NCBI GenBank assembly: GCA_028751875.1
Contig: CM054140.1
Location: 29,392,908 to 29,456,907 of the forward strand
Direction of reading: 5' to 3'
Length of the DNA: 64,000 bases
Source: Rapana venosa
Lineage: Eukaryota; Mollusca; Gastropoda; Neogastropoda; Muricidae
In this document: positions 34,157-45,775 of the stretch, in pieces
Position numbering within the stretch: position 1 is the first letter of the stretch
How the letters are laid out: the number at the start of each line of letters is the position of its first letter
The notes under the pieces: generated by a model
Database searches by the model: none
Told to the model about the DNA's origin: nothing
The model's input: only the letters and a program-made list of their open reading frames with translations
Position numbers and translations under genes: made by a program

Positions 34157-35097
34157 TCTTGCATCAATTATATGCATATTGAGATTGAAGCGGAGAAAAT
34201 GAAAGTTATTACAATGTAAACACTTTTATATTCTGTAGCATGAAGGCAGGCACACCCCCCCACAAAACGCACCCATACTCGCCCACACGCACATGCATAT
34301 GCATGTGCATGCTTACATCTAAACTCTCTCTCTCTCTCCCTCTCTCTCTCACATACACACACAATCTACTCATTCATTTATATATATATATATATATTGA
34401 CTGCCCTCGTGAGAGTTAACAATCGGGCAGGTATTTCAGAGAGAGGGAGGGGAGGACTAGGTGTATGTGATGTGTGCAGCTAAGAAGGCATGTATTTCTT
34501 TTTACTGACTGTAATGTCTTTTGGGTAATATTGTACATCATAATGATTGATATTGTTCTTATTGTATGACATGTAATAATCATGTGTGCATTGGTGTGTG
34601 TGTGTATGCATGCTGTTTTAATACAGTTTTAATTTGTGATAAAGTTTTACAAGTTGACAGCCCTGAAATGGCCTGTGTAGTCGGCGGGGCTATAAACAGG
34701 AAGATGGGATTGGATTGGAAGGATGCTTTGGGTGTGCATGTGTATTTGCCTATGTGCTGTGTGTGGTTTGCGTGTGTGCGTGCATATGTGTGTGTTTGTG
34801 TTGCACGTGTGTCCCTGTGTGTGAGGTGAGGGAAGTTGGGAGTGTGTGTGTGTGGAACTTGTAAGATTTGATTTTTCTTACTTTTTGTGGAATTTTTTTG
34901 GGTGTTTATTGTTCTTATATATGGCTTGTAACTCACGTTAATTTTCTGGTGTTTTTTAAAAAATTATTGGTGTTGGTTAATGTCAAACTGGGTAGTCAAT
35001 GCTATTGTAAATTTAGAATTTGAATGACTTCTGGCACAAAAGAATGTATTTTTTTCTATTTGTTTTGCCGTTGGGGCACTGAAAATGGTGTCCCGAA

Positions 35098-35163
<66 letters not shown>

Positions 35164-35925
35164 GTGATGTGAAAAGTAATGTTGAAAATCTTTGAAGTTC
35201 CTTGAATTTGAGACCCCCATTTCAAGGCCTTGAATCCCCTTGGAATTGATGAAAATGACAACCAGCCACAAAAACCTTGAAAACCTTTCAAAAAATCAAG
35301 GCTCGACTGTTGAAACTATTTTCTTTAAGGATGATGACTAACTAAAGACACATTTTTTGGTGCCCAAAATAGATAAAGGTTCAAATGCTTGTGGACAAAA
35401 CGAATAAAAAAAATAGCAAACGCCAGAGTGTCCAAGGGAGGTAATTGCTGATTTTGAGCATAAGCCACCGAAAGTGGTTATTAATCGCCCAGAGGACAAA
35501 GCAAGGCAGGACATGTGCATTTAATCCCGTATAACTGACGAAAGCAGAGCTTGGAGGCTAGATTAAGGAAGTGGCAACAAACAAAACAAAATGTTTTTGC
35601 TGTTTGTGTGATGAATGGCAGGAAACGGCAGCAACTGGAGCAAAGAAAAAGACAGTTCTACTGATAGAGCCGGCCTTACCTGACAAAGATCTGACACTGT
35701 TTGGATTGAAGTTGCTATGAAGCAGATCTATTACAAGGCAACGAAATTCAATGCAACTGGTCGCTAATACTTGGTTCTGAACAAAATCATGGCTCATTTT
35801 GTTTGTATGGAAACCGTCAACAAGATAGGTGATCATTGTACTTTCAGTTTCTACTGGAGGACATTATTAATGTTGTCTGGAAGTGAGGCACTCTACTCTT
35901 TGTTTACTTAGATTGGATGATCGGA
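33980..35925. other. Unassigned sequence with microsatellites
   Basis: (CA)n at 34123-34154, (CT)n at 34326-34350 and (TA)n at 35101. The segments at 35220-35270 and 35535-35580 resemble 20380-20410 and 20545-20600, so an unclassified dispersed repeat is present. Confidence 0.45.
35101..35160. repeat. (TA)n microsatellite
   Basis: Thirty uninterrupted AT units. Confidence 0.95.
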
Positions 35926-36150
35926 ACACACTCGGAAGATCTTGTGCACGTGTTAAAACCTGTTCTGCCTTTTAGAAGAGTAGGCCATCCATGCTAGTGG
36001 GGAGTGGATGACAAAATTTCCACAAACTGCTTGCACACTGGCGTCGTGTTTAAGTATCACCCATGAAGCTGGAATGCAGCAATGTTAATGGTGGGTACCA
36101 CATACATACACAAAATCTCACTACTGGTCAACCATGGGCCCACGCCCCCC
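35925..36150 (+). mobile_element. SINE family 1, 3' type b, head missing
   Basis: AAGATCTTGTGCACGTGTTA, AGAAGAGTAGGCCATCCATG, TGGCGTCGTGTTTAAG and GAAGCTGGAATGCAGC; it ends near a C-tract. Confidence 0.58.
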
Positions 36151-36435
36151 ATCACCCCCCCCCCCTCCCCAACAGTCATGTTGAAGGTCATGGCTGACCA
36201 GTTCAAACTGTACACAGAACTTGCCCCTTCTGACATTTATCGTTCATCACGCTCAATGATCGATGCAGTTTTTTTTTCAAGGTTGATGGATCACTCCATT
36301 TGTAGTTGTACACACAGACTTCCAAAACAGCTACAGCATGCTATACACCACCACCCACCGCTGATGTTTCAAGTGTTTAATGACGAATACCTTGACTAAC
36401 ATACCAAAGGGATTTAAAAGTCGAATAATGATCAC

Positions 36436-36589
36436 CTGAGGGAGCGAGTCCATAGCCGCCATGTCCAGCCCCAGGTCCAGCCCCATGTCCGAACCCCCAG
36501 GCTCCAAAACTGGGAAGCTGGCCCATCACCAGGTTTGACGTCACTCCCAGCAGCACACTAAATGCCGGAAAAAGTGTAGTGACCGCCAT
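36436..36589 (-). CDS. Gene C exon 1: signal peptide and Gly-rich N-terminus
   Basis: The ATG at 36589 opens 51 codons and one extra base before a donor CCTCAG|gtgatc (phase 1). Residues 1-23 form a classical signal peptide (MAVTTLFPAFSVLL followed by a small-residue cleavage region ending VMG), so the product should enter the secretory pathway. The remainder is Gly/His/Pro-rich (GFGHGAGPGAGHGGYG). The first residues match the start of gene A (M-A-x-x-x-[LF]-F-P-x-F), which supports the start choice and paralogy. Upstream lies an A/T-rich run ending AAAAG, which may be the acceptor of an intron in the 5' UTR. Confidence 0.7.
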
Positions 36590-36717
36590 CTTTTAAAAAA
36601 AACACAGCAAAACCATTCTGTGAAAGTTACAATATATATAAACCTATCTGATAAGATAAATCGCCACCACCACCCTAAAAAAGAAGCAAGGAGGGGGGGG
36701 GGGGGGGGGTAGTGTGA

Positions 36718-37110
36718 ACAAGATAGCCTAGTGGTTAGAGCTTTGGGGTGCCAATCTGACGCCGCCGCCACCAAGACGCCTGTTGAGGGGATTTTGCCCC
36801 TGGAGTTGACCATTACTGACTCCAATCCCCCGAGTCATTCGAATGAGACCATAATCCGAGGCCTCTTGTACGAACACATGCAGAAAATCTTGCACACATG
36901 TTAAAACCCTTTCTGCCTTTGGGAAGAGTAGGCAATTGTTGACAGTAGGAACAGATGACAAAATTGGTTAAAAAATAAAACTGCACGCACACAGGCGGCG
37001 TGTTTAGACATCATCCCGGAAGGTGGAATGCGGCTACCTTCATGGTGGTCAAACTGTCCTATATGCAAAATCTCACCTTTGGTGAACATTGGAGCCTTAG
37101 CCGAGGACCA
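36718..37110 (+). mobile_element. SINE family 1, full length, type b
   Basis: This is the best reference copy. The head AAGATAGCCTAGTGGTTAGA carries an A-box-like tRNA promoter. The central domain follows (GAATGAGACCATAATCCGAG, TTGGGAAGAGTAGGCAATTG) and then the type-b end (CGGCGTGTTTAGACATCATC to AGCCTTAGCCGAGGACC). It lies about 130 bp upstream of gene C exon 1. Confidence 0.68.
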
Positions 37111-37439
37111 GGAAAAAATTTACAAGGAATCAATTGTCAGAGGTACCATGCAGAGTAACAACAGTGTTCACACCTAACTGAGACAAACGTTTGATCAGAA
37201 TAAAGATCGGCCACAGTGGTTGCATCGTGCACATTCCAGACTGACCGTAACTAAACTAGATCTCCATACATAATCAGTTCTTATCTGCAACATCAATGAA
37301 TAACCGTCATATACCCACCTCTCCCTAAAAAAACCCCCAAAACGACCCCCCCAAAAAGTAACAAAAAACACTCAACAACAATGGAAATAAACCAAGATAC
37401 ACAACCTCTGTTGACCACTTACTTTTGGAAGAATGTTTC

Positions 37440-38405
37440 TCGACTGCTCAGAACAACTTAATGCCGGTAAACCGAAGCCATACTCATAGGGACCGAACAT
37501 AAACTTTCCTCCATCACAACTTCAATACAATTCGGCAATACATCAGTTTCGTTGTCCAACTCTGTTGAATATTTAGGTGTAGTTCTTGACAACACACACT
37601 CTATGAAAAAATTCATCACCCAGACCTGCCAGTCTTGCTACTATCAGTTACGGCGCATAAGCGCGATTCGCAAGTATCTGTCCACTGATGCAACTTCCAG
37701 GCTTGTCACATCTCTCATTCTTTCAGGTTTAGACCATTGTAATTCTCTTTTGGTTGGCCTACCAGCTTCATCCATCCACTCTCTTCAACGCATACAGAAC
37801 TCTGCAGCTCGACTGGTCCTAAGAAAGAAAAAATCTGAACACATCACTCCTCTTCTGTGATCTCTTAACTGGCTGCCTGTCTCACAGACACTGAAGTATA
37901 AGATCAATACCCTCTGTTTCAAATGTCTCCACAAATCTGCACCCTCTTATCTTTGTAACTGTCTTCACCTGTACACTCCATCCCGATCCCTTCGTTCAGC
38001 CGCAGATACTTTGTGCTTTCGAACACCCAGATTCAAACCAACCACTGTTGGCCGTCGCTCTATCTCAATTTCTGGTCCACCCACCTGGAATGACCTCCCT
38101 CTTTCACTTCACCCAAAGCCTTCATTTGATACCTTCAAATCCAGCCTCAAAACACACTTATTTCCTACCTGAGACTCTCCCCTCATATCTGTCCCTACTT
38201 TTCAAAAGCATCCTTCATCTCCTTCACCACTTAGGTGGTGACCTAAGTGTGTTCGCGAGTGTGTGGGTGCGTGCGCGCATAAATTTGAAATCTGTTATTC
38301 ATGATATTTGAGGAAAGCTGCATGCGTGTAATTGATTTGAGTGCAAGCACTTCGATTTGTTTTACAAGATTCAGCGCTATGTAAATTCCAAATATTATTA
38401 TCATT
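37440..38405 (+). mobile_element. CR1/L2-like LINE, 3' fragment
   Basis: A 5'-truncated copy of the element at 8930-11880. Recognisable pieces are VEYLGVVLDNTHSMKKFI, IRKYLSTDATSRLVTSLIL, GLPASSIHSLQRIQNSAARL and, after frameshifts, the tail with GCGCTATGTAAATTCC and ATTATTAT. It starts within the palm region and keeps only the last third of the ORF. It lies just upstream (minus-strand sense) of gene C exon 1. Confidence 0.8.
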
Positions 38406-38409
38406 ATTA

Positions 38410-39120
38410 CACAACGTAAACTACACATTGCCATTTAACATTTCAATATAGCTCGTTAATTAACCGTCCATCCCCAATCCTCAATACAATACAATGCAAT
38501 ACAATACTATGCAACATAATACAATGTTTTGCACATGTTACATCAAAATAAACACAGCATCAAAGTGACCCAAAGGTAGTGCAAAGCCTCTTCTGGATGG
38601 TGTCCTCATGGCAACCCAGAGAGAGAGAGAATCACATTGTTCTTTTTTCTCCCCATGTTTCATTTTCTCGAAATAACAACAAACAAAATCAATCAAAACC
38701 CAAGCATTTTGTTAACCAAAAAAAAGGAACATTTGTCGCACCTACCGTTTTTTTGTTTTTGTTTTTTTAATGGCACCAGACTATCATACAATAATATAAA
38801 TTCTGGCACAGACTTCAAGCAAAGCTCGGAGCGAGGCACTACTTGTCAACCTCAGGGTGTGTCGCAGAATGGTCACTCATAGTTTAGTCCTGGTGGTTTT
38901 AATACCATGAGGGCATCACTGGCCCTCTTAGCACTTTCATACTTAAAAAAGAGAGGAGTGTGTTGACCTCAGAAAGGTCATGGCAAAAGTAGGGTCGGAG
39001 AAGTCGGTATGGTTTACTTTTCGTGGCAAAAAGTAAAGATTTGATATTTCACCTGGAGATTTCTGCAGAAGAGATGTTCATATCATAAGCATACAGGCAG
39101 GCACACGCGCGCGCGCGTAC
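38410..39120. other. Unassigned sequence
   Basis: (AATAC)-like repeats at 38485-38525; no gene. Confidence 0.4.
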
Positions 39121-39124
39121 TCCA

Positions 39125-39600
39125 CCGTTTCCCCTCTGGCGTCAGTTTCTTGGTTTCTTGCTGTGGGGGTGACTGTTGAAGTCGCCAGTAATCAGACGGC
39201 CATCCTGAAGGACGTCCCTGGAGTGTAGTGAAAGCAGTTGATCTTGGGGACAATACACATTGTAGATCCTAATCTGCTCCCACCCCCCCCCCCCCAACTG
39301 TGACGTCCACTCCAGTGATTTCTGCCTGTCCACCAGTGTCCACTGTTATCTGTTTTGCTGGTATGTGAATCCTGACCAGGAGGAGCACTCCTCCTTTATG
39401 CCTCTCCTCCCTGCCGACACGGTAGGTTTGGTAACCTCTGACAGTGAAACGGAGGTCGCCTGCAGAACCACATTTTGGTCTGCGTTTATTTTGTTTCTTT
39501 CCCGTTGTCTTAAGTGTCCAGGCTTCTGACCTATACAACAATACAGGCAAGATGTGTGTTTTGACAAGTATGTTTTTGAAATTTTTAAGCAATGATGAAA
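39125..39600 (-). mobile_element. Jockey-like endonuclease fragment fused to RTE-like scrap
   Basis: Minus-strand readings give LRFTVRGYQTYRVGREER, GGVLLLVRIHIPAK, AEITGVDVTVGGG, QIRIYNVYCPQDQLLSLHS and LITGDFNSHPHS, an endonuclease domain ending at its GDFN motif. Just upstream (39500-39600) VLLYRSEAWTLKTT is a fragment of an RTE-like polymerase. The two families therefore abut around 39480. Confidence 0.68.
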
Positions 39601-39604
39601 TACA

Positions 39605-40360
39605 GAAGGAAAAACACTTCTCCTTCATTTTTTAAAAACCTTTATGATGCAATATAGGAAGAAAAAAAAATAAAGGTGGGGGTGTTTAAAAAACAGCACA
39701 AGACCTGGAACTTGTTTGACCTCAGATCAGAAAGATTTGAGTTTTCATGTTTGATACCCAAGCTCTTTTCCAAGTTCAGAGTGAATCGATTTTTGTCTGT
39801 TGATACCAATGGTTGACCATATATTAAAAAAAAGAAAATATATATTTGATGGGAGTCTAAGGGATTCTCAAAGTATGATGGATGGTGAGACTGTATGTCA
39901 CATCTTATTTCTTTGATGTTCACCTCCCTACCTCTTTTAAAAAACAACAACTGAGAATGAGTTCATGGTAGTTCAGAACAATTCTCTTCATCAAAAGACG
40001 GACATAGTTATTGCTGGGTTCGGATCCTAGATTACTGTGTTATTGAAAGCGGAAACAACTTGGTTTTTATTACGTCATAAATGTTAGGAGAGTATGACTT
40101 GGTAGGCTTGTTCTGCTGAATAACGTGACTGACTGAGCATAGCCAGTGACCGTCACTGTAGATCACTGAATCTGAACAGCCTAATGTGACATCATGGCGG
40201 AAGGAAGAGACATGCCGTTAATTTAATTTTATTATTATTATTTTCTTTTTTCTTTATTTTAGCTGTTCGGAACTAATGGTGATAATACCAAAAAGTTGCA
40301 AGTGAAAAATTGCGTGTATATGTCAACTAATAGGAATTGTTCTCCATCGTACCACCAAGG
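39605..40360. other. Unassigned AT-rich sequence
   Basis: Nothing coding or repetitive recognised. Confidence 0.4.
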
Positions 40361-40364
40361 TAAT

Positions 40365-40518
40365 AATAATAATAATAATGATGATGACAATAAATGAATT
40401 TATATAGGGCTATATCTTGCAGAGACAAATCTTAGCGCTTGCACTCAACTCATTCTTACACAGTCATACAACCAGTAACAATTAATAGTTCCATCAAGTC
40501 CAAATGTGCACTCACGCG

Positions 40519-40568
<50 letters not shown>

Positions 40569-40707
40569 CACACACCTTGGCAGGGCGATAGAATCTTGGC
40601 TGTTGAAGGCAGGGAAAAGCTATGAGATGAAGCAGGAGAGGAAAATCTTAGGTTTGAAATAAATATGTCTTGAGACTGGATTTAAAGTTTCATAAGAAGG
40701 CTTTTGG

Positions 40708-40764
<57 letters not shown>

Positions 40765-41405
40765 GTTATTCCAGATAGATGAACCAGAAATAGAGAAAGA
40801 GCGATGACCGATTGTGGATTGCGGAGAGAACGAGAAAGAGTGTACAAGTGAAGACATCCACAGAGGTAGGCGGGTGCTGTTTTGTGGAGACATTTGTAAC
40901 AGAGGGTACTGATCTTATAGTTTACTTTCTGTGGCACAGACAGCCAGTGGAGAGATTGCAAGAGAGGGGTAATGTGCTCAGATTTGTTCTTTCTGAGGAC
41001 TAGTCGAGCTGCAGAGTTTTGTATACGTTGAAGGGATTGGATTGATGATGCTGGCAGACCAGCCAACAGAGAACTGCAATTGTCCAGACGTGAAAGAATG
41101 AGAGAGGTAACAAGTTTGGATGTTGCATCAGTGGACAGGTACTTTTGAATTGCACTAATACGCCGTAATTGATAGTGGCAGGTCTGGGTGATGAATTTTT
41201 GCATGGAGTGTTGTCAATAATGACCCCTAGATACTTCACAGCAGTGGATAGAGGGACTGATGCATTGCCAAGTTGTATTGAAGCTATTGTAATGGAAAAG
41301 AGTTTGTGTTTGGTCCCTACAAGCATGGCTTCGATTTTATCTGCATTTAGCTGTAACTTGTTCTGTACCATCCAATTTTGGATACCTTGAAAGCAGTGGG
41401 CCATA
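40365..41405 (-). mobile_element. CR1/L2-like LINE, 3' fragment (antisense)
   Basis: Third copy of the same family, on the minus strand: QGIQNWMVQNKLQLNADKIE near 41390, IRRY-type YLSTDATSKLVTSLILSRLD near 41110, and the 3' tail with GCTATATAAATTC plus (ATT)n at 40365-40420. A (GA)n tract at 40712-40762 replaces part of the coding region and a (CA)n tract lies at 40520-40565 in the 3' UTR. It is closer to intact than the 8930 copy. Confidence 0.8.
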
Positions 41406-41877
41406 TTTGGTATAATAAGGTAGCTGCATTCTGACTTCGGGGATGAAACAGTTGGGAATTTCTACTTCTTCATCGCGGCCGTCGTCGTCGTCGTCGTCGA
41501 ACGCTCAGAAAGCAACTATTGTCTGTCATATGAGCGAAAATGTGCTGTGCTGCCGTTAAGCGCCTGACAAGTCAGGCCCAGCGCATCCGACTTCGGTGTG
41601 GGAGATGATTGTTATCTTTGAAGTCTTTCTGAGGAGGGAAAAAAAAAAGGAAGGTGGGGGGGGGGGGGGTGCAGGAGAATGGACCAAGAAGGCACAAAAA
41701 AAAAGACAAGAGGGAGTGAAGGGAAGAAAAAGAACAAGGCAGAAACGAAGAGAGGGATAGAAAAGAGGGAATTCCTAGCACAGAATGTCCAGAAGCATGT
41801 CCCCACAGGGTGAAATTACTTGGGGGGGGAAAATATGAAGTGTGAGTTTTCTGTCAGGGACGATAAGTGATGGAAAC

Positions 41878-41880
<3 letters not shown>

Positions 41881-41951
<71 letters not shown>
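41881..41951. repeat. (AC)n microsatellite
   Basis: About 35 AC units, followed by GT/GC-rich decay to 42200. Confidence 0.93.
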
Positions 41952-41956
<5 letters not shown>

Positions 41957-42544
41957 TATGTGTACTGACACGTAATTATGCGAATCTATGCCCCCATGTG
42001 TGTGTGTGTGTGCACACGCGTGCGCGCGGGGGAAGTATAGTTTTCTCTCAACATATAGCCAACTGATTTGCGTGCGTCCATGCATTTGTGCGCGCTTTTA
42101 CGTTGTTGTTTGTGCGTACGTTTTGTTCTTGTATGTGTGCATTGGTTGTGGTGGTGTGTCTGTATGTGTGTGGGTGTGTGTGTGCGCGCGCGCCCACCCG
42201 CCCGCACGATTCGTTATGCTATCATTTATGTTTAAATATCTATGTGCGTTTTTCTTTTTCTTTTCAACTAATAACATTTGTTCTTGTATTGTTGATCATG
42301 TTGCACCCGTTTTCCCCTCATAATGATAGATATTGATTGTAGCTTATTCCCTCCTTTTTTGGTTAAATTTGTGTTATTTTATGTTGATATTGTTGTTTTA
42401 CTGCTGGTTGTGGCGGTAAGTTTATTTAGTGGGGGTATGTTTGGTTGGGTTGTTTGGGTTTTTTTTAGTATGCTTTTTAAAAAAAATTGGAAGTTTTTGT
42501 TTGTTGTTTGTTAGCTGTTTTTGTTTTTTGTTGGTTTTGTTGTT

Positions 42545-42692
42545 GTTCTTCGCCTAAAAGAACGAGGTTCCGTCTTTGGTTTTGCTTAAATATTTATTTC
42601 ATTCTGTTATATCGAGGATAATGGAATAAGCACTTACGTGCTTTGTTTACACTTGTCCACTATTAAGGTAGCCCCATTCCGACTTTAGGGAG
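42545..42692 (-). mobile_element. SINE family 1 fragments, type b and type a ends adjoining
   Basis: A diverged type-b terminus (CTTCGCCTAAAAGAACGAGG) is followed by a type-a terminus (TATATCGAGGATAATGGAAT, AAGCACTTACGTGCTTTG) and then by more type-b sequence (TATTAAGGTAGCCCCATTCC). Both 3' modules occur within 150 bp on one strand. Confidence 0.45.
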
Positions 42693-42714
42693 CCAGTTTG
42701 TTTTTTCTTGGCTG

Positions 42715-42945
42715 TGTGTGTGTGCATGCGTGCATGCGTGCGTTCGTGTTTGTACGTGCGTTCACACACATAGACACACATAGACACACAGACACACACA
42801 GACGGGTGCGTACTCACGTATGCACATGAACATCACACACGCACACACACATACACACACAGGCGCGCGCGCACACACACACACACACACGCACGCACAC
42901 ACACACACTACATAAACATACATGCAAACAAACATACAATCGCAG

Positions 42946-42983
<38 letters not shown>

Positions 42984-43052
42984 AACGGACAGACAGAGAC
43001 AGGGAGTGATAGACAGACTAACAGACAGACACACACACACAAACAGAGAGTA
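42715..43052. repeat. Mixed (CA)n, (CG)n and (ACAG)n tract
   Basis: A compound tract: GCAT/GTGC at 42720-42760, CA-rich at 42770-42910, GA at 42947-42958 and ACAG units at 42959-43030. Confidence 0.88.
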
Positions 43053-43107
43053 AGTCGAACAAAATCCAGTTCCAAAAACATTGCCAGATAACGAAATCGG
43101 ATCCAGC

Positions 43108-43266
43108 TTTATTATAATAAGTCAGCACATCAATACAATCATCAGCTTGCATTCCATTCCTTTTCTCTCCCCAGACTAACATTAAAACGGTCAGTTACTT
43201 GCCCGTAAACTCCAGAATTTGTGTACAGCTGTGATTCAGTGTCACACCATGAATTTTCGAAAAAGC
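43108..43266 (-). promoter_or_regulatory. Gene A 3'-UTR end with poly(A) signal
   Basis: On the minus strand this block contains AATAAA (complement of 43108-43113) after the shared string TGATTGTATTGATGTGCT. It also holds a second matching patch around TGTACAG and AAAATTCATGGTG. The same arrangement occurs at 57601-57770 downstream of gene B. Conservation of noncoding sequence and of the poly(A) signal in both copies points to the gene 3' ends. Confidence 0.55.
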
Positions 43267-43275
43267 CCTCAATTA

Positions 43276-43378
43276 CTGCCTGAAGTCGGAGTGTGGCTAC
43301 CTTCATGGTGGGCAAAAACGGTTGCAGAGGCAAACTTTCACCACTGGTGAATCCCGGAGCTCTAGTCGAGGAATGGAA
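43276..43378 (+). mobile_element. SINE family 1, 3' type b end
   Basis: CTGCCTGAAGTCGGAGTGTG, CTACCTTCATGGTGGGCAAA and CCGGAGCTCTAGTCGAGGAA. It is antisense within the presumed 3' UTR of gene A. Confidence 0.6.
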
Positions 43379-43860
43379 TCAAAAAGGAAAACGAAAGGCC
43401 TCAGGTATAATGCTTGAAGAAGATCTTTATGTTCTACCCCAGAAAAAAAGGACATAACCCCTCCCCCCCCCCCCAAAAAAAAAAAAATTAAAATCCCGAC
43501 GAGTAATTAAGTACATTTGCAACTGAACAAGCAAACTTGTACAGAAAGCAGCAAAAACAATAACAAAAAGGCGATGATAATAAAAGTTTGAAGGGGATTA
43601 AAAAAAACAGAAAAAAAAAACCGAGCAAGATTGGAGGGGAGACTGTGTGTGTGTGTGTGTGTGTGTGCGCGCACGCGTACGTGCATTCCCACGCACGATC
43701 GCACGTGTGTGTCACGGATTACAAGCAGTTATGTATATACACACACAAGTTGGGGACTGGAAGCGGAGACAAGTGTGCTGTGACAACAAAACATTTTCCA
43801 GAAGCCTTTGATGCCTAGCCCTACATTGGGGCGGCAGTAGTAGGCAGGGGTGGACCGGAG

Positions 43861-43988
43861 TTACTTTGGGGGCACAATGGGGTCCGGGGCCTGGACACTG
43901 TAGCCCAGCCTGGCGCAGAAGAGAACCTCGAAAGTCTTGCCCGTGCACACTGGTTTTCCTTCCATCCTATCGCCACGTCTTCACACAG
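43861..43988 (-). CDS. Gene A exon 5 (terminal), with a one-base frameshift
   Basis: The acceptor (TTTTTTCCAG) is followed by LCEDV, identical to the start of gene B exon 5. Sixteen bases on, gene A reads GATAGGATGG where gene B reads GATGGGGATGG, so gene A lacks one base. In the annotated frame the protein diverges and runs on to a stop at 43821. In the other frame, conservation with gene B resumes (VCTGKTFEVLFCARLGYSV) and ends at a TAA at 43861-43863, giving about 42 residues against 47 in B. The block, with three Cys, resembles the C-terminal strand of SOD. The break may be a homopolymer assembly error or the sign of a pseudogene. Downstream, a shared 3' block with AATAAA begins about 600 bp away. 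Confidence 0.72.
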
Positions 43989-44089
43989 CTGGAAAAAACA
44001 AAACAGACAAGAAAAAATAGTTGTTGTTAAGGTACATGGCCAAATCTCCTTCAAGTTTGGAGCACTGTAACGACACCTGTGACAACTCT

Positions 44090-44830
44090 CTCATCTCATC
44101 TCATCTGCTCCCATAACCCCTTCCAGGGTCGTAGGGGCACTGCAGTGACGGAACGTTGCACCAGGTGGCTCCATTTGCGGCGGTTGTGGGCAAGTGCCTG
44201 GATTGTGGAGAAGCTCTTCCCGGTCCATTCAGTGATGTTGTCTGCCCATTTCGTCTTCGGCCTTCCTCGCCTTCTCCTCCCCAGCACTGTTCCTTGCAGT
44301 GTGGTCTTGGAGAGCCCATCTGATCTTGTCACATGTCCATACCATTTGAGCTTCCTTCTCTTGACTGTCGTCAGCAGAGTTTCGTAATGCTTTACTTGTT
44401 GGGTGATGGTTTGTGGACTTCTTCGTTGGTAATGTGGTTCGTGTATGAAATGCTAAGGAGTCTTCTGAGGCATCACATCTCCAAAGCCTGGATCCTTCTT
44501 TGTAGATCTGCATTCAATGTCCGGGATTCGCGTGCATACAGATATGTGGAGATAACCAATGCATGCAGTAGCTTGACCTTGGTCCTGGGAGAGAGGTTTC
44601 GGTCTTTCCAGATAGTCTTGAACTTCGCCATTGCTGCTACTGTTTGTGAAACTTTTGCGAGGATTTCGGTCTTTGAACCTTCTTCACTAATAATAGCTCC
44701 AAGGTACTTGAAGTAATCTACAGCCTCAAGTTCTTTTCCACTGACTGTGATCTTGGTAGTAATTGGCTGGGCACCGTTTTTCATGAGTTGTGTCTTCTCG
44801 GCTCTGATCTCCATGCCGAATCTGGAGGAC
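44090..44830 (-). mobile_element. RTE-like element 3' fragment
   Basis: A 5'-truncated polymerase tail: SSRFGMEIRAEKTQLMKNG, VDYFKYLGAIISEEGSKTE, LHALVISTYLYARESRTL and, after frameshifts, WTGKSFSTIQALAHNRRKW. The 3' end has a (GATGA)n-like tail at 44091-44106. It lies in the last intron of gene A, 0.1 kb upstream of exon 5 and in the same orientation as the gene. Confidence 0.8.
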
Positions 44831-45193
44831 AACTACACTCTCGATTTCCCAGGTCAAATTCAAGTACAAACTTGACAGTGCCTTACTTACTTTCGTGTAT
44901 ATATATACTTGCAGAAGATCAAATATGCACGTTAAAGATCCCGTAATTCATGTTAGCGGTCGGTGGAATTGGAACCATCTCCACGCGATGCAAAACTCAC
45001 CATCATCCTCACTTCTATCATCACCACCTCCTTCCCTCTCTCTACACCCCCCCCAATCACCACCACCGTCACTGGTATCTGCCTACCTCCACCTACCTCC
45101 TCCTCCACCCCCACCACTACCACCACTCTTCTTCCCCTTCTTTCAACGCTCACCACCACCACCATCACCAACCAACCGCCATGACAGACTCAC

Positions 45194-45437
45194 AGCCAAT
45201 CCTCTCCCAGCCAGATCCTCGAGGTGCCTGAAGGCGCCCAGGCCGTTGATCTTGAAGGAGTTGGATCCCTGCCTGATGCTGAGCTTGGTCATCACCCCGA
45301 ACTCTCTCTCCAGAGGAGTCCCAGCAGGGGGCCCCGAGACCTGAGCCCCCAGGCCACCCCCAGGGTGTGCCAGCAAAGAATTGGCCAAGCCTCCGAGTCC
45401 TCCTGTCCCTGCGCCTGTGCCCGTGCTGTGGTCAGGG
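45194..45437 (-). CDS. Gene A exon 4: Gly-rich linker plus SOD-like block
   Basis: This internal exon of 244 nt has acceptor CACGTGCAG and donor GGCT|gtgagt, entering with one base and leaving in phase 0. It is exactly as long as gene B exon 4. The 81 encoded residues begin PDHSTGTGAG, continue through a Gly/Ala-rich linker, and then give the strongly conserved block LEREFGVMTKLSIRQGSNS and FKINGLG with DLAGRGLA. The last motif resembles the SOD segment GR-[ST]-L-V-V-H, but Ala-Leu-Cys (finishing in exon 5) replaces the copper-ligand His. The fixed length and the mostly conservative differences from gene B suggest selection on the protein. A SINE sits only about 55 bp upstream of the acceptor. 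Confidence 0.85.
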
Positions 45438-45491
45438 CTGCACGTGCGTCAGTCCGTCCGTGTTGAAACGAAGAGAGAGAGAGAGACAATG

Positions 45492-45775
45492 TATGTTCTT
45501 TCGAGCCAGAAGGCCCATAGAGCCGGAGCTTATCCCGGTTTCTGTAGCGTTACGCGAACTGATGGTTTTTCACCACCCCTGTGACAGGACGCTAGTCTGT
45601 CGCCAGATACTTCCCCAGCAGAGCTGGTACCCACTTGTACACCTGGGTGGAGTGAGGAAAATAGGAGTAAAGTGTCTTTCCCAAGGACACAACACCGAGC
45701 CGAGCGGGGATCGAACGCGCGACCTCTGGATCACGAGTTGACCGCCTAAACCACTCGACCACGGTGCCTCCCTCA
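45492..45775 (-). mobile_element. SINE family 2 (tRNA-derived), with 12-bp TSD
   Basis: Second copy of the element at 19124, same length (284 bp) and about 95% alike by eye. The reverse complement starts GGAGGCACCGTGGTCGAGTG and ends GAAAGAACATAC. AGAGAGACAATG is duplicated at 45480-45491 and 45776-45787. It lies in the intron of gene A, about 55 bp upstream of the exon 4 acceptor. Confidence 0.82.
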
